Below are positions 16,339 through 25,019 of a stretch of 27,376 nt of DNA, in pieces. Under the pieces are notes generated by a model. It saw nothing but the letters and a program-made list of their open reading frames with translations. It made no database searches and was not told the DNA's origin. The stretch is taken from assembly GCA_025462785.1 (NCBI GenBank), contig JAOAPG010000039.1, positions 1 through 27,376 on the forward strand, given 5' to 3'. Positions within the stretch are counted from its first letter, which is position 1; each line of letters begins with the position of its first letter. Source of the stretch: Acidobacteriaceae bacterium. GTDB taxonomy: Bacteria; Acidobacteriota; Terriglobia; Terriglobales; Acidobacteriaceae. The translations under genes were made by a program, and so were the position numbers.

Positions 16339-19300
16339 ATGCACAAGCGGAATCAGCATTTGGGTCCACCAGACCGAGCAAATCCGGGCAATCCGGCTAG
16401 CGTAGGCGCTGCCACGAAGGGCGATAGCGCAGTCTCGAATCCTGCGATAGACCCAGACGCTACTCTGATAGATCTTGGCCAAGCTCCTCCCGCCTCAGAC
16501 GCGACCCTCGAAAACGTTGACGACACGGTTGTAGATACCATCCAGACTTTCCGTGCTCCTGGCCGCGGTCCCGCGCGCTTGCAAAATGTTCCGGTGCTTC
16601 AAACTGGCGAGGTACGGGCCGGGCGCTACGAGATCTTGCAACTGCTAGGCGAAGGCGGAATGGGTGCGGTCTACAAGGCGATGGACCACGAACTGGACCG
16701 TCCTGTTGCCCTGAAGCTTATCCGCCCAGAACTGGCTGCAAATCCCTCTATCTTGGCGCGATTCAAGCAAGAGCTTTTGTTAGCCCATCAGGTCACGCAT
16801 AAGAACGTCATTCGTATTTACGACCTGGGCGACGACGATGGTGTGAAGTTTATCACCATGGAATTCGTTGAAGGCCAGGATCTGCGCTCTCTCATTCTGG
16901 AAAGGAAGAAGTTTCCTCCGAACGATGCGGTCGAGATCATTCAACAGGTGTGTCGCGCTCTCGAAGCCGCCCATAGCGTTGGAATAATTCACCGGGACTT
17001 GAAGCCGCAAAACGTGATGCGCGATCGAACTGGCCGAATTCTCGTGATGGACTTCGGTTTGGCACGCACGTTCGCGGGTGACGGTATGACGCAGACCGGC
17101 GCTTTGGTCGGGACCATGGAATACATGTCCCCGGAACAGGCGCTGGCAAAAGATCTGGATCAGCGCTCTGATCTTTTCACTCTGGGATTGATTTTTTACG
17201 AACTCCTGGCGGGAGTAACACCGTTCAAGGCGGAGAGTGCTGTGGCTAGCCTGATCAAGCGCAACCAGGAGAGAGCCGTCCCATTGTCCGATCACGACGG
17301 AACAATTCCGCCGGCGCTCAGCAATATTGTGAGTAAGTGTTTGGAACGCGATCCTGATCTGCGCTACCAGAACGCCGGCGATTTGCTCCGCGATCTTGAC
17401 GCCTGGCAGGGCCAAGGCGCGGCTGCAACATTGGGCTTCCGAGCCGTACGTACCTGGGGTGAAGGAATATGGGCATGGATCGGCGCCGGGATGGTCATCA
17501 TCATCCTTGCTACCACCGGTATCCTATATCGCCACGAGTTGTTCTCGGGTTCCGAATCACGACCTGCTGTGCAACCGCAGATTTCGCTTACGATCCTGCC
17601 ATTCCGCAATGCTTCCGGGGATCGCTCACTGGACTGGCTCAGCACCACCGTCGCGGAGATGCTGAGAACGGACATTGGTCAATCATCCACCTTGCGCACG
17701 GTTCCGTCAGATCGCGTCAGCCAAGTTTTACACGATCTTCGGATACAGCCGGATGCCAACCCTGGGCCGGATACTCTGCGCCGGGTTGCAGAATTCACCA
17801 GTGCCGATCGCATGCTTTGGGGACAGTATCTGAAATTTGATGGCCATATCCGAATTGACGCCACGCTCCAGGATCTCAAGCAGCAGCGTAATTTCACAAT
17901 GAATGCTGAAGCCGGCAGCGAAAAGGACCTCCCCAAGGTCCTCCAGCAACTCGCGGAGTCGATCGAAAAGAATCTGGCACTGCCCGCGGAAACGATCAAG
18001 GAGCTACAAGCAAAATCTCTGAAGCCTTCCTCACAATCGGTACAAGCACTCCGCTATTATGGCGAGGGACTTCCATTATTGCGCCAGGGAAAATACCTGG
18101 AAGCTCAGGAGAGTTTTCAGGGAGCCGTCCAGGAAGATCCGAGTTTCGCTTTAGCGTATGCCAAGTTGGGTCAGGTGTACTCCAATCTCGGATACGGCAA
18201 TGAAGCCGAGCAGTCCACCCGGAAAGCAGTCGATCTCAGTCAGAGTCTCCCGCTGCATGAGAAGTACCTGATTGCCGCGATGCACGCCCAGTCCCTGAAC
18301 GATAACAAGAAGGCTGTCGAGGGATACGAGAGCCTGGCCAAGGCATTACCTGAGGATTCTGACGTTCAATTCGCTCTGGCTGGTCTTTACACAACCCTCG
18401 GGTCGTTCGATAAGGCTCGAGCGTCCTATGACGAGCTTTTGGCACGGGATCCGAAATATGTTGAAGCCCTGTATGGGCGCGGCGGAGTTGAAATCAGCGC
18501 CGGCAACTCACAGGCTGCACTCGAATACCTCAATCGCGCTGTATCACTGACCATCGAACTGGGCAATGATCAAGAGCAGTCAAGGCTCCTGTACGCGCTC
18601 GGCGTAGCTTACAGTCAATTGAGTAAGCCAGAAGAGGCGCTCCGCAATTACAAAAATGCGCTTGAAATTCAACGTCGGCTGGGCGCGAAGCACGATCTCG
18701 CAATGACTCTGAACGGCATGGGCCAGATTCAGGACGCTCTGGGAGAATCTGCGGAAGTACTGAAAAGTTTCCAAGAGGCCCTGGCGTTGCGTCGGGAACT
18801 GGGGGATAAAGCTGGAATCGGCGATACCCTGATTGACCTTTCTGGTTTTTATGAGGCGCGCGGCCGTAACGAAGAAGCGCTGAATGTACTCAAGGAATCT
18901 CTGCAAATTCAGCGTGAAAGAGGGAATCAGGCGTATGAGGCTCTTTGTCTTAGTAACATCGGTGTCAACTACGCTGACGAAGGCAGGTATGAAGACGCGC
19001 TAACTTATTTGACGCAGGGTGCAGAACTCCGCGAGAAATTGAAAGACCCAGGGGAGATGGCAGATAGTAATTTCGCCTTGGCCGAGACCCTCACGAAACT
19101 CGGCCAGTACGACCAGGCGCTCCCGCACTACATGAAGGCGCTGGAACTGTGGCGAAGCCTGAATGACAAGCGGCATGAGGCTTACGCTTCCTACGGTCTG
19201 GGCAATCTCTTCGAGCAACAGGGCCGTTTGGGCGCAGCACTGGATGCTGTGACAGAAGGGCTGAGGACTATTCGAGAGGTTCAGGATAGGATCGGTACCG

Positions 19301-19998
19301 CAGAAATGCTTGGTGGGTACGGCAACTCCCTTGCGCTGCTGGGGAAGAGCCAGGAGGCAGAGAAAGACTTAGGTGAAGCTGTGGGCTTGTCGCGTGAAGT
19401 CAAGAACCTGTCTCTGGTGGGGCAGAATTTAAACTTCCAGGGCGACTCCGCCTTCTATCAGGGCGATTTTAAAGCTGCCGGAAAGTTCTACCAACAGGCG
19501 CTGCAAGTGGCCTCGCAAACGACCAACCGGCGCCTCAGACTTACTTCCAAATTCAACTTGGCCAAGGTGGCCGTGAAGCAGGGAAACTCGCGTGAGCCGG
19601 TCGCGGTGCTCCGCGGCCTGGCCGAGCAGGCCGACGCCGCGGGCCTGAAATATCTGTCCGTGGAATGCTCTGTCTACCTGGGCGAAGCACAGATGAACCA
19701 GAAGGATTATTCGAAAGCGCAGGAGGAACTGAACCGCGCTCTCGCGCGGAGCGAAAAACTTGGTTTGCAGATCCTGCAGGTAAAAAGCCGTTACCTGATG
19801 GCAACAACCCTGCGCCTTAACGGGAAGGGAGCAGAAGCATCCCGCAACTATGCGGACGCGCACCGGATTCTGGATGAAATGAGTGAAGAGGCAAAGAGCG
19901 ACACTTTTTTAAGGCGCAATGACCTAAGTGCGATTTACGCGGAATCAGCAAAATGGTCTCAGCTCCCGCCTGCTGTCGCCTCTGCCAATCCTCGTTGA
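16339..19998 (+). CDS. Transmembrane Ser/Thr protein kinase with TolB/FlgO-like domain and TPR array
   Basis: 1219 residues from ATG 16339. In-frame TTG 16219 and ATG 16252 are possible but would add an unrelated leader. The kinase domain spans ~96-360: glycine loop GEGGMG from 104, catalytic lysine K126 in VALKLI, HRDLKPQN at 218 (catalytic D220), DFGLA at 238, then MSPEQA. All key residues are intact, and the RD motif suggests activation by loop phosphorylation. A single hydrophobic segment at ~378-398 implies the N-terminal kinase is cytoplasmic and the C-terminus is outside the inner membrane. Residues ~413-545 (ISLTILPFRNASGDRSLDWL) resemble the TolB-N/FlgO-like domain of CadC-type regulators. 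From ~565 to ~1210 there are many TPRs (YxEALxxYxxALxIxR pattern). It probably senses an envelope partner through the TPRs; the target is unknown. Confidence 0.9.
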   Translation: MHKRNQHLGPPDRANPGNPASVGAATKGDSAVSNPAIDPDATLIDLGQAPPASDATLENVDDTVVDTIQTFRAPGRGPARLQNVPVLQTGEVRAGRYEILQLLGEGGMGAVYKAMDHELDRPVALKLIRPELAANPSILARFKQELLLAHQVTHKNVIRIYDLGDDDGVKFITMEFVEGQDLRSLILERKKFPPNDAVEIIQQVCRALEAAHSVGIIHRDLKPQNVMRDRTGRILVMDFGLARTFAGDGMTQTGALVGTMEYMSPEQALAKDLDQRSDLFTLGLIFYELLAGVTPFKAESAVASLIKRNQERAVPLSDHDGTIPPALSNIVSKCLERDPDLRYQNAGDLLRDLDAWQGQGAAATLGFRAVRTWGEGIWAWIGAGMVIIILATTGILYRHELFSGSESRPAVQPQISLTILPFRNASGDRSLDWLSTTVAEMLRTDIGQSSTLRTVPSDRVSQVLHDLRIQPDANPGPDTLRRVAEFTSADRMLWGQYLKFDGHIRIDATLQDLKQQRNFTMNAEAGSEKDLPKVLQQLAESIEKNLALPAETIKELQAKSLKPSSQSVQALRYYGEGLPLLRQGKYLEAQESFQGAVQEDPSFALAYAKLGQVYSNLGYGNEAEQSTRKAVDLSQSLPLHEKYLIAAMHAQSLNDNKKAVEGYESLAKALPEDSDVQFALAGLYTTLGSFDKARASYDELLARDPKYVEALYGRGGVEISAGNSQAALEYLNRAVSLTIELGNDQEQSRLLYALGVAYSQLSKPEEALRNYKNALEIQRRLGAKHDLAMTLNGMGQIQDALGESAEVLKSFQEALALRRELGDKAGIGDTLIDLSGFYEARGRNEEALNVLKESLQIQRERGNQAYEALCLSNIGVNYADEGRYEDALTYLTQGAELREKLKDPGEMADSNFALAETLTKLGQYDQALPHYMKALELWRSLNDKRHEAYASYGLGNLFEQQGRLGAALDAVTEGLRTIREVQDRIGTAEMLGGYGNSLALLGKSQEAEKDLGEAVGLSREVKNLSLVGQNLNFQGDSAFYQGDFKAAGKFYQQALQVASQTTNRRLRLTSKFNLAKVAVKQGNSREPVAVLRGLAEQADAAGLKYLSVECSVYLGEAQMNQKDYSKAQEELNRALARSEKLGLQILQVKSRYLMATTLRLNGKGAEASRNYADAHRILDEMSEEAKSDTFLRRNDLSAIYAESAKWSQLPPAVASANPR

Positions 19999-20071
19999 AT
20001 TGTCCGGTCAAGATCGTTCACCGCAAAAAAGTTTCCGCTCGAATGAGCTCTTGTTGATCTGATGCAGAACG

Positions 20072-20097
20072 AAAAGCCGTACCCTTCGGGCACGGCT
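20072..20097 (-). terminator. Intrinsic terminator for the minus-strand propeller gene
   Basis: On the minus strand AGCCGTGCCC, a GAA loop and GGGTACGGCT make a 10-bp stem (with one G-U pair) directly followed by TTTT (20075-20072). It begins 28 bases past the stop of the gene ending at 20125. On the plus strand the same stem has an A/C mismatch and no T tract, so it mainly serves the minus-strand gene, although it sits between two convergent genes. Confidence 0.8.
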
Positions 20098-20124
20098 CCG
20101 ATGACAAATTGTTAGACGGGCAAT

Positions 20125-22065
20125 CTAGTTCAAAGAGAACGTAACGCTTATTGCGGGAATGGTGCCGGCGAGGTCCACCATGGTTGCCACGTAGGTGAAC
20201 CCCGCTTGCATATTGCTAGTCTTTACCTGCAGTTGCCAGCTGTTACCTGTAAGTACGAAGGTGGGCGGCCCTCCCGAGTTACCTGCGACAGTGACCGGAA
20301 TATCGACCGGCGCGGGCGTGGGTCCTGTCCCCGGAGAGGGTTGAATCTGCACAATCATGAGCAATGGCTGCAGATTCGTCGGGGACTTGCCGCTCGGGCA
20401 CTGCCCAGTTGGAGCGACGTTGAACTTGAAGGGAATGCTCGACGCCTGATTCTTGCTGAAGGTGGTGCCGGCCGCGGGCGAGGAAAAGCCGCCGCCGCAG
20501 ATCTCAAACCCGGGGTTCGATGTCTGCTGGTTGATCGTATACACGCACTTCCCCGGACTCTTTGTACCGGAGTAATCGATATCGTCGGTAATGTCCTCGT
20601 CCAGATTCCTGAGCAATCTCGGATTGGGCAGTGTACCGGGAAGATTTCCAGGTCCATTGATCGCTACACTCGTACCCAAGAAACCGGAGTTCGGGTTCGC
20701 CTCCAACTCGAAAACTTCGCAGGCGTTTGGCAGGCCGGCGGCACTCGTAAGGGTCTGGTCGCAGACCATATTCCCAGGCACTGTGGAGAGCCCGAAGCTT
20801 GGATTTCCCGGGTTGAACGAGAAAACCGTGGAGTCGGATAGTGCGAAAGAGGAATCCACCACCGAGTCGCGCAGGGTTTCCGTCACGTTGTTCTGCAGCC
20901 CCGGTAATGTCGCGGTGAATACGGCCCCGGTGAAGGGACTAGTGAAGGAGATAGTATTGCTGGTGGGAGTAACGGAAAAGGTTTGCGTAGTCATCGGCCG
21001 CGCGGCCAACTCGGCCCCACTGAGTCCTCCGTCCACACAGACTCCGCCGAGCGTTGTGCCCACTCCTGTATTAAGTACAACGCTGGTTTTGCCGGTTGAC
21101 ATGTTGAACTGGAATAGATTATTCGCGGAAGCATCTCCAACCCAGAAAGTAGTTAAGGGATTGAAGGCATCCAATGCCAAAGCTTGCAGATTGCTATTCG
21201 ACTTGAACTTGAAAGTCTGAACCGATGTAATCGCGCCGTTCGAAGCCATTATCAGCTTGACATTGCTTTGATCCGCCACCAGGACGCCGTTGCTCCCATC
21301 GTAATTTGGGCCGAGTATCTTCACCGCATAGAGCGTGCCAAAGTTGTTGCTGCCGTTCAGCGTTGATAGGTCGGCCCAAACAGACGGATTATTGGCGGTG
21401 ACTCCGAGGGATGAGTCGAATCGGTAAATTTTTCGCCCCTGGGAAGTGTAGAAGATCGTGTGCCCGTCGGCCGCCAAGTCGATCCAGCCCGGGCCTGTGT
21501 TGTCGACCGGAACGGAGAATGCGTTCGGTGCAAAGACGTACTTCCCGAACGTGACATTCAGCGGACTCGTGTCCTTGGTCCACTGTTCAATCGTTCCAAA
21601 GCCTCCTGTCGCGCCTCCAGCATAACCGATAAACAAGTTCTTGCCGCCGTCGAATACGACGGACTCGGGAAGGGTGCCGCCCGAATTGCTCGCGAGTTGC
21701 TGGGCAATCGAATGATTATTGTCGCCACTATCGATCGCGTATCTGTCCACTAACGCATTAGCACTGTTCGTACCGAAAAAACGATAGGCCGAATCAAATC
21801 CGCAGCCGGCGGTCGCGCCTCCGTTAGTCGTTCCACCATTGGCGGTGCCGTCGTTAATGCTCTGAAGAATTCTGTACATCGGACTGCTTGCGGTGGGATT
21901 CGCGCTATGCCAGACTTCGTAACTGCCGTTGCCGGTTCCTACGAAAACATCTCCCACTGCCCAGTCCACTGGAGTGCTCTGTGCGAGGAGTTGTGTGGAC
22001 ATTAGGAAAACCGCAGGCAGAAGTAGCATGACCAATCTTGCGAACTTTCGTGCACCAGTGTTCAT
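20125..22065 (-). CDS. Secreted propeller-like protein with PxKF-like C-terminal domain
   Basis: 646 residues with a clear signal peptide (LVMLLLPAVFLMSTQLLAQ, cleavage near residue 29). Residues ~30-350 contain repeated short blade-like segments (DVFVGTGNGSYEVW, SVVFDGGKNLFIGYAGG, GWIDLAADGHTIFYTSQG, ALALDAFNPLTTFWVGDASANNLFQF), suggesting an NHL/SMP-30-like beta-propeller. Residues ~350-510 are beta-rich with several cysteines. The last ~125 residues contain ASSIPFKFNV and, near the end, NSWQLQVKTSNMQAGFTY, the same layout as the end of the giant protein (STIPVKFRV ... QQWMFNMATANLTSGSTY). A good ribosome site (AGGAAGGA) lies 8 bases before the ATG. The role is probably extracellular or envelope; no enzymatic motif is visible. 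Confidence 0.85.
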   Translation of the reverse strand: MNTGARKFARLVMLLLPAVFLMSTQLLAQSTPVDWAVGDVFVGTGNGSYEVWHSANPTASSPMYRILQSINDGTANGGTTNGGATAGCGFDSAYRFFGTNSANALVDRYAIDSGDNNHSIAQQLASNSGGTLPESVVFDGGKNLFIGYAGGATGGFGTIEQWTKDTSPLNVTFGKYVFAPNAFSVPVDNTGPGWIDLAADGHTIFYTSQGRKIYRFDSSLGVTANNPSVWADLSTLNGSNNFGTLYAVKILGPNYDGSNGVLVADQSNVKLIMASNGAITSVQTFKFKSNSNLQALALDAFNPLTTFWVGDASANNLFQFNMSTGKTSVVLNTGVGTTLGGVCVDGGLSGAELAARPMTTQTFSVTPTSNTISFTSPFTGAVFTATLPGLQNNVTETLRDSVVDSSFALSDSTVFSFNPGNPSFGLSTVPGNMVCDQTLTSAAGLPNACEVFELEANPNSGFLGTSVAINGPGNLPGTLPNPRLLRNLDEDITDDIDYSGTKSPGKCVYTINQQTSNPGFEICGGGFSSPAAGTTFSKNQASSIPFKFNVAPTGQCPSGKSPTNLQPLLMIVQIQPSPGTGPTPAPVDIPVTVAGNSGGPPTFVLTGNSWQLQVKTSNMQAGFTYVATMVDLAGTIPAISVTFSLN

Positions 22066-22226
22066 CGTAGGTATCCTTCCTCGTTCCTGCGCCGAGTTAC
22101 TTTACTTTTATTGCAAGATAGAGGCGGCGCGCTGGCGCACGCACACTACCGAGCTTTCTTTCCTCGTGACTAATAAATAATTCTGGCCCGTCGCCTGCGG
22201 GCGCGAGGGTTGGCATTTAGCATTTT

Positions 22227-22340
22227 TCGATCTTCCGCCGTGTTGTCTTCACGACAGCAAACCGCCAAGCGACACACGCTGAGGGGGAAAGTCTCAGGAT
22301 CGAACCGACCTAAAAAAGGGGGATGCCGATTAACGATGGC
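22227..22340 (+). other. Possible structured RNA element, unidentified
   Basis: TCGATC (22227-22232) pairs with GATCGA (22298-22303), enclosing a second hairpin CTGAG/CTCAG (22279-22283 and 22293-22297). The stretch also has GCAAACC (22257-22263), CCTAAA (22309-22314) and GCCGATTAACGATGG (22325-22339), words that echo the order found in c-di-GMP-I (GEMM) riboswitches. The highly conserved GGGACGCAAAGC core is absent, so this is at most a degenerate or different element. The next plus-strand feature is a dead transposase. The rest of 22066-22480 shows nothing recognisable beyond a 5-bp hairpin at 22186-22202. Confidence 0.2.
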
Positions 22341-22479
22341 AATTCTCGGCCCCACCGACCGCCCTGTCAAGGGAAAATCGCTATACGCAAGGCATCCAGT
22401 TGCAATCTGAAGCCGGCAAACATGCGGGCATATCTTCCCGCCGAGGTCGTTCGCGAATTAACGTGACGCACATTCTAAA

Positions 22480-23371
22480 TCGATGGTGGGCATCGAAGCC
22501 ACCGGCGCGATGCGGTGGTTCCTAGAACTACTGGAAGAGCTGGGCATCGAATGCCAGGTTGGGCACCCGGCCAAGATCCGTGCGGCCGAGACCCCGGAAA
22601 CAGAAACACGATCGAGGCGATGCCCGCTTGCTGCTGGATCTGCTGGTGATGAAGGATCGCTTTCCGAAGATTTGGATGCCATCGATCGAGCAACGGGACT
22701 TGCGAACCTTACTGCGGGACCGACACCAGTGGGTGAAGATAGGAGCACGATTGCAGCACACCTTGCAGGCGATCGCACTGAATCACGCCCTGCGTCGAGG
22801 CCATGCCCTCTGGAGTGCCGCGGGGCAGAACGCGCTACAGGCGTTACCTCTGCCACCCTACAGCAGTCAGAGACGGACGGAACTGCTGCGCTTGTACGTA
22901 CAGTTACAGAAACGAATCCAGGCACTGGATAAAGAAGTAGATGTCCAGACCCGACAAAGGCCACACGCACCCGGGCGTGGGTGCGGTGACGGCCTGGCCA
23001 CCGAGGTGTTTCTGGGAGACCCGAATCGCTTCGCCACCGGCAACCAGGTGGCCAGCTATATGGGGATGATTCCAAGTGAGCACAGCAGCGGCAAGCGACA
23101 GCGGTTAGGAAAACTTAGCAAGGAAGGTAACTCGCTGCTGCGCTACTTGTGGACGGAAGCGGCGATGCATGCGGTCGGAAAAGACCCGGAACTCAAACGC
23201 TTCTATCGGCGCAAGCTCATTCAAAAAGGAATGGGCAAAGCCAGGATCGCAGCGGCCCGCAAGTTAGGGATCCGACTGTGGATTATGATGCGCGGTCAGA
23301 TTGATTACGAAGAGTTCTGCCGCCGTGGAAAATTGCGGCAGGAGGGGAGAGCCCACGCGGGGATGCCCTGA
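22480..23371 (+). pseudogene. IS110-family transposase relic, 5'-truncated and frameshifted
   Basis: The reading begins abruptly at VGIEATGAMRWFLELLEELG; the first ~50-70 residues, with the first catalytic Asp of the DEDD domain, are missing. The Glu (GIEATG) and the later Asp pair (HDRGDARLLLDLL) remain. An extra C in the CCCC run near 22592-22595 shifts the frame. A second disturbed stretch at ~22960-22995 carries THPGVGAVT in another frame before LATEVFLGD returns. The C-terminal Transposase_20 part is well preserved (YMGMIPSEHSSGKRQRLGKL), including the Ser-rich nucleophile region. It differs clearly from the second IS110 copy downstream, so it came from another element. It is non-functional. 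Confidence 0.85.
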
Positions 23372-23782
23372 TCTATATAAGGACATGTCAAGAACATTTT
23401 TCTCCCTCCGCCGGAGGGCGCGGTTTTGGTTCGCGACATCCAGCCCCTCTCACCATAGAAGACGCTGGTCTGGTGTCGTGGCCCTGGGTTAACCCATCTC
23501 AGCAGCTGGATCTTCATTTAGTAGCGACGACGCCGATCAGTTTCGAAACTCATCAAGCCGTGCGGTTGTACGGTGTCAACCATGGATCTATCTGAGGCTC
23601 GTGGCCTAGTGCTTTTTCGGGTTATCCGACGGGGCATAGGGATTTCACAGAGACTGGGTGCCATAGGCATCGTGTCGTCTACAGGCATTGTCATACTCAC
23701 CCTCGAACCCGAGCGTCTCAAGAACCGACTGGCCACCACCAGAAAAAATCACCGGAGATGGAAGGGCTCTGCACCGAGACGC
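23372..23782. other. Non-coding sequence between two opposed IS110 relics
   Basis: This stretch lies downstream of both transposase relics, whose 3' ends face each other. It probably contains the right ends of both elements. A perfect CCCTCC/GGAGGG hairpin (23404-23409 and 23413-23418) is visible. Short open frames on both strands have no recognisable protein features. Exact element ends could not be defined because no terminal repeats or core dinucleotides were identified. Confidence 0.4.
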
Positions 23783-24555
23783 TCAAGCGGCTTGCGATTT
23801 CAGTTTTTCAGCGTCGAAGGTTTCTCCCTTTTTCCACAGAGTCAGCGTAATGGCTGCCATCTTGCGCGCTAGCGTGAGACGCGCCATCGTCGGCTTTATG
23901 CCTTTCGCCAGCGCAGCTTGGTAGAAATCTTGGAACGGTCCAGGGCGCGTACTCGCCATGGTGGCCGCACCTTTGAATAGACCCTTCAGATCATGGTTAT
24001 GGTCTTTGTTCAGGCCCCGAATGGAAAGCGCTTTCTTGGAACGCCGTACTTGACCTTCGACCAAGCGATATTCCGCACGGATGCGGGTCTCTAACAGGGA
24101 ATCGCCCAGCTGCGGTACACCGCTTTCAGCCGATTCATGACCCGAGACAGGTCTTTGACGATGGTCAGATAACTCCGGGATAGTTCCCGCAACATCCGCA
24201 CGCCGGTCTCGCCATGGTAGACCGGTTTGAGTTGATTGCCGCGTAACAACTCTGCGAGCTTGCCGGCATCGATCCGATCAGTCTTGTTCCCGTCCTTCAT
24301 CGGCGCATTCTTCCGCGGATTGCACACCACCAGTTTATCCACGTGGGGATTCAGCAAATCGTACAGCCAGACGGACCAGGTTCCTTCCTCGAAGGTCACC
24401 GACAAAGTTCCGCGTAAGCCTGCAAAAAACTGAAGAATCGTCGCCGCTTCGGTCTCGAGGATGGATTCCATGACTAACTTCCCGGTAGAATCCGTCACCG
24501 CAACCACGATGGTTGCTTGATGAACGTCGAGCCCAATATACTTTTCACTATCCAT
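23783..24555 (-). pseudogene. IS110-family transposase, internally deleted
   Basis: The N-terminal half (24555-24091, 154 residues) is a normal IS110 DEDD RuvC-like domain: KYIGLDVHQATI (first Asp), TFEEGTWSVWL (Glu), NKTDRIDAGKLAELL (Asp pair), and the RSYLTIVKDLSRVMNRLKAVY helix. It ends early at SWAIPC followed by TAG. The frame then resumes shifted, with LETRIRAEYRLVEGQVRR and SKKALSIRGLNKDHNHDLKG, and runs to a stop at 23783-23785. Family members normally have ~130-150 residues between these parts, covering the start of the Transposase_20 domain, so a deletion at ~24100 removed them and broke the frame. ATG 24555 has AGGAG 8 bases upstream. The product could at most be the isolated N-terminal domain. 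Confidence 0.85.
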
Positions 24556-24900
24556 AAGGGTGCTCCTGTTCGTAGGTTATGATGTGAACGTTCACAACCT
24601 ACTCCAAGAGGGGCGCCCTTTTATAATGCGATTTCAACAGTGGTCCTGCATTGCAGTGACCGGGTTAACTGAATAGGCCACCCGCCTCCCCACAGGGAGG
24701 GAGTTTGCATAAAACATCATGATCGAACGTGACCGACCGAAGAGATGTCTGGTGGGCTAAGCCACCACACTGATGAAGAAAAAGGGCCCAGTCATACGGT
24801 TGGACACAAATCATCGAAGCAGCAAGGTTGTTACTCTCTCGAAAGGAACCAGTGCGTCTGCGCTGACGTAATACGTGGGCCCGCAAACTACAAAAAAAAG
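24556..24900 (-). other. Structured non-coding 5' end of the IS110 element (candidate bridge-RNA locus)
   Basis: Upstream of the IS110 start (on its strand) are ~345 bases without a gene. Several clear stems occur: the nested hairpin at 24572-24602, CCTCCC/GGGAGG at 24685-24700, TGGT-GGC/GCC-ACCA at 24750-24767, and GGGCCC copies at 24784-24789 and 24877-24882 flanked by partly matching sequence. A TATAAA-like hexamer sits near 24617. Many IS110-group elements encode a guide (bridge) RNA in the non-coding end before the transposase. The position and folds agree with that, but no guide loops were verified. Confidence 0.35.
24572..24602 (-). repeat. Nested hairpin just upstream of the IS110 start
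   Basis: GTAGGTT (24572-24578) pairs with AACCTAC (24596-24602), and within it lies the perfect 12-base palindrome GTGAACGTTCAC (24584-24595). The structure ends only ~10 bases before the AGGAG ribosome site of the transposase. It could limit translation from read-through transcripts, a common control in insertion sequences, or belong to the element's guide RNA. Confidence 0.55.
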
Positions 24901-24945
24901 CCCCGCCCCTTGACATGACCGACGTCGTTAGAGATGTTGAAAATA

Positions 24946-24968
24946 TGGCGGAGAGAGTGGGATTCGAA
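24946..24968 (-). other. tRNA-Ser 3'-end fragment (attachment-site-like scar)
   Basis: On the minus strand the sequence ends in TTCGAATCCCAC, then TCTCTCC, a discriminator G and an encoded CCA. This is the T-loop, T-stem and acceptor 3' strand of a bacterial tRNA, best fitting tRNA-Ser (acceptor partner GGAGAGA). The rest of the tRNA is absent: upstream GTGGC does not fully pair in the T stem, and there is no anticodon or D arm. A 23-base 3' tRNA segment in an accessory region is what tyrosine integrases leave as an att repeat. No integrase is visible. Confidence 0.6.
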
Positions 24969-25019
24969 GCCACCGTCAAACGTAAACGCAAGCACTTACA
25001 GAGCACGGACGGCATTCAA

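Noticed and set aside
23404..23418. CCCTCC/GGAGGG hairpin as a terminator
   Set aside because: The T run comes several bases after the stem on the plus strand and is absent on the minus strand.
23518..23872. Short frames on both strands between the IS110 relics
   Set aside because: They overlap each other on opposite strands, lack family features and lie in the non-coding ends of insertion elements.
24946..24968. A complete tRNA gene
   Set aside because: No D arm, anticodon arm or 5' acceptor strand is found upstream, and the T stem has a C-C mismatch; only the 3' end is present.
24665..25015. 116-residue minus-strand frame across the tRNA fragment
   Set aside because: It reads through a tRNA 3' end and hairpins; residues such as LRLTVASNPTLSAIFS are a translation of tRNA sequence, a common artefact.
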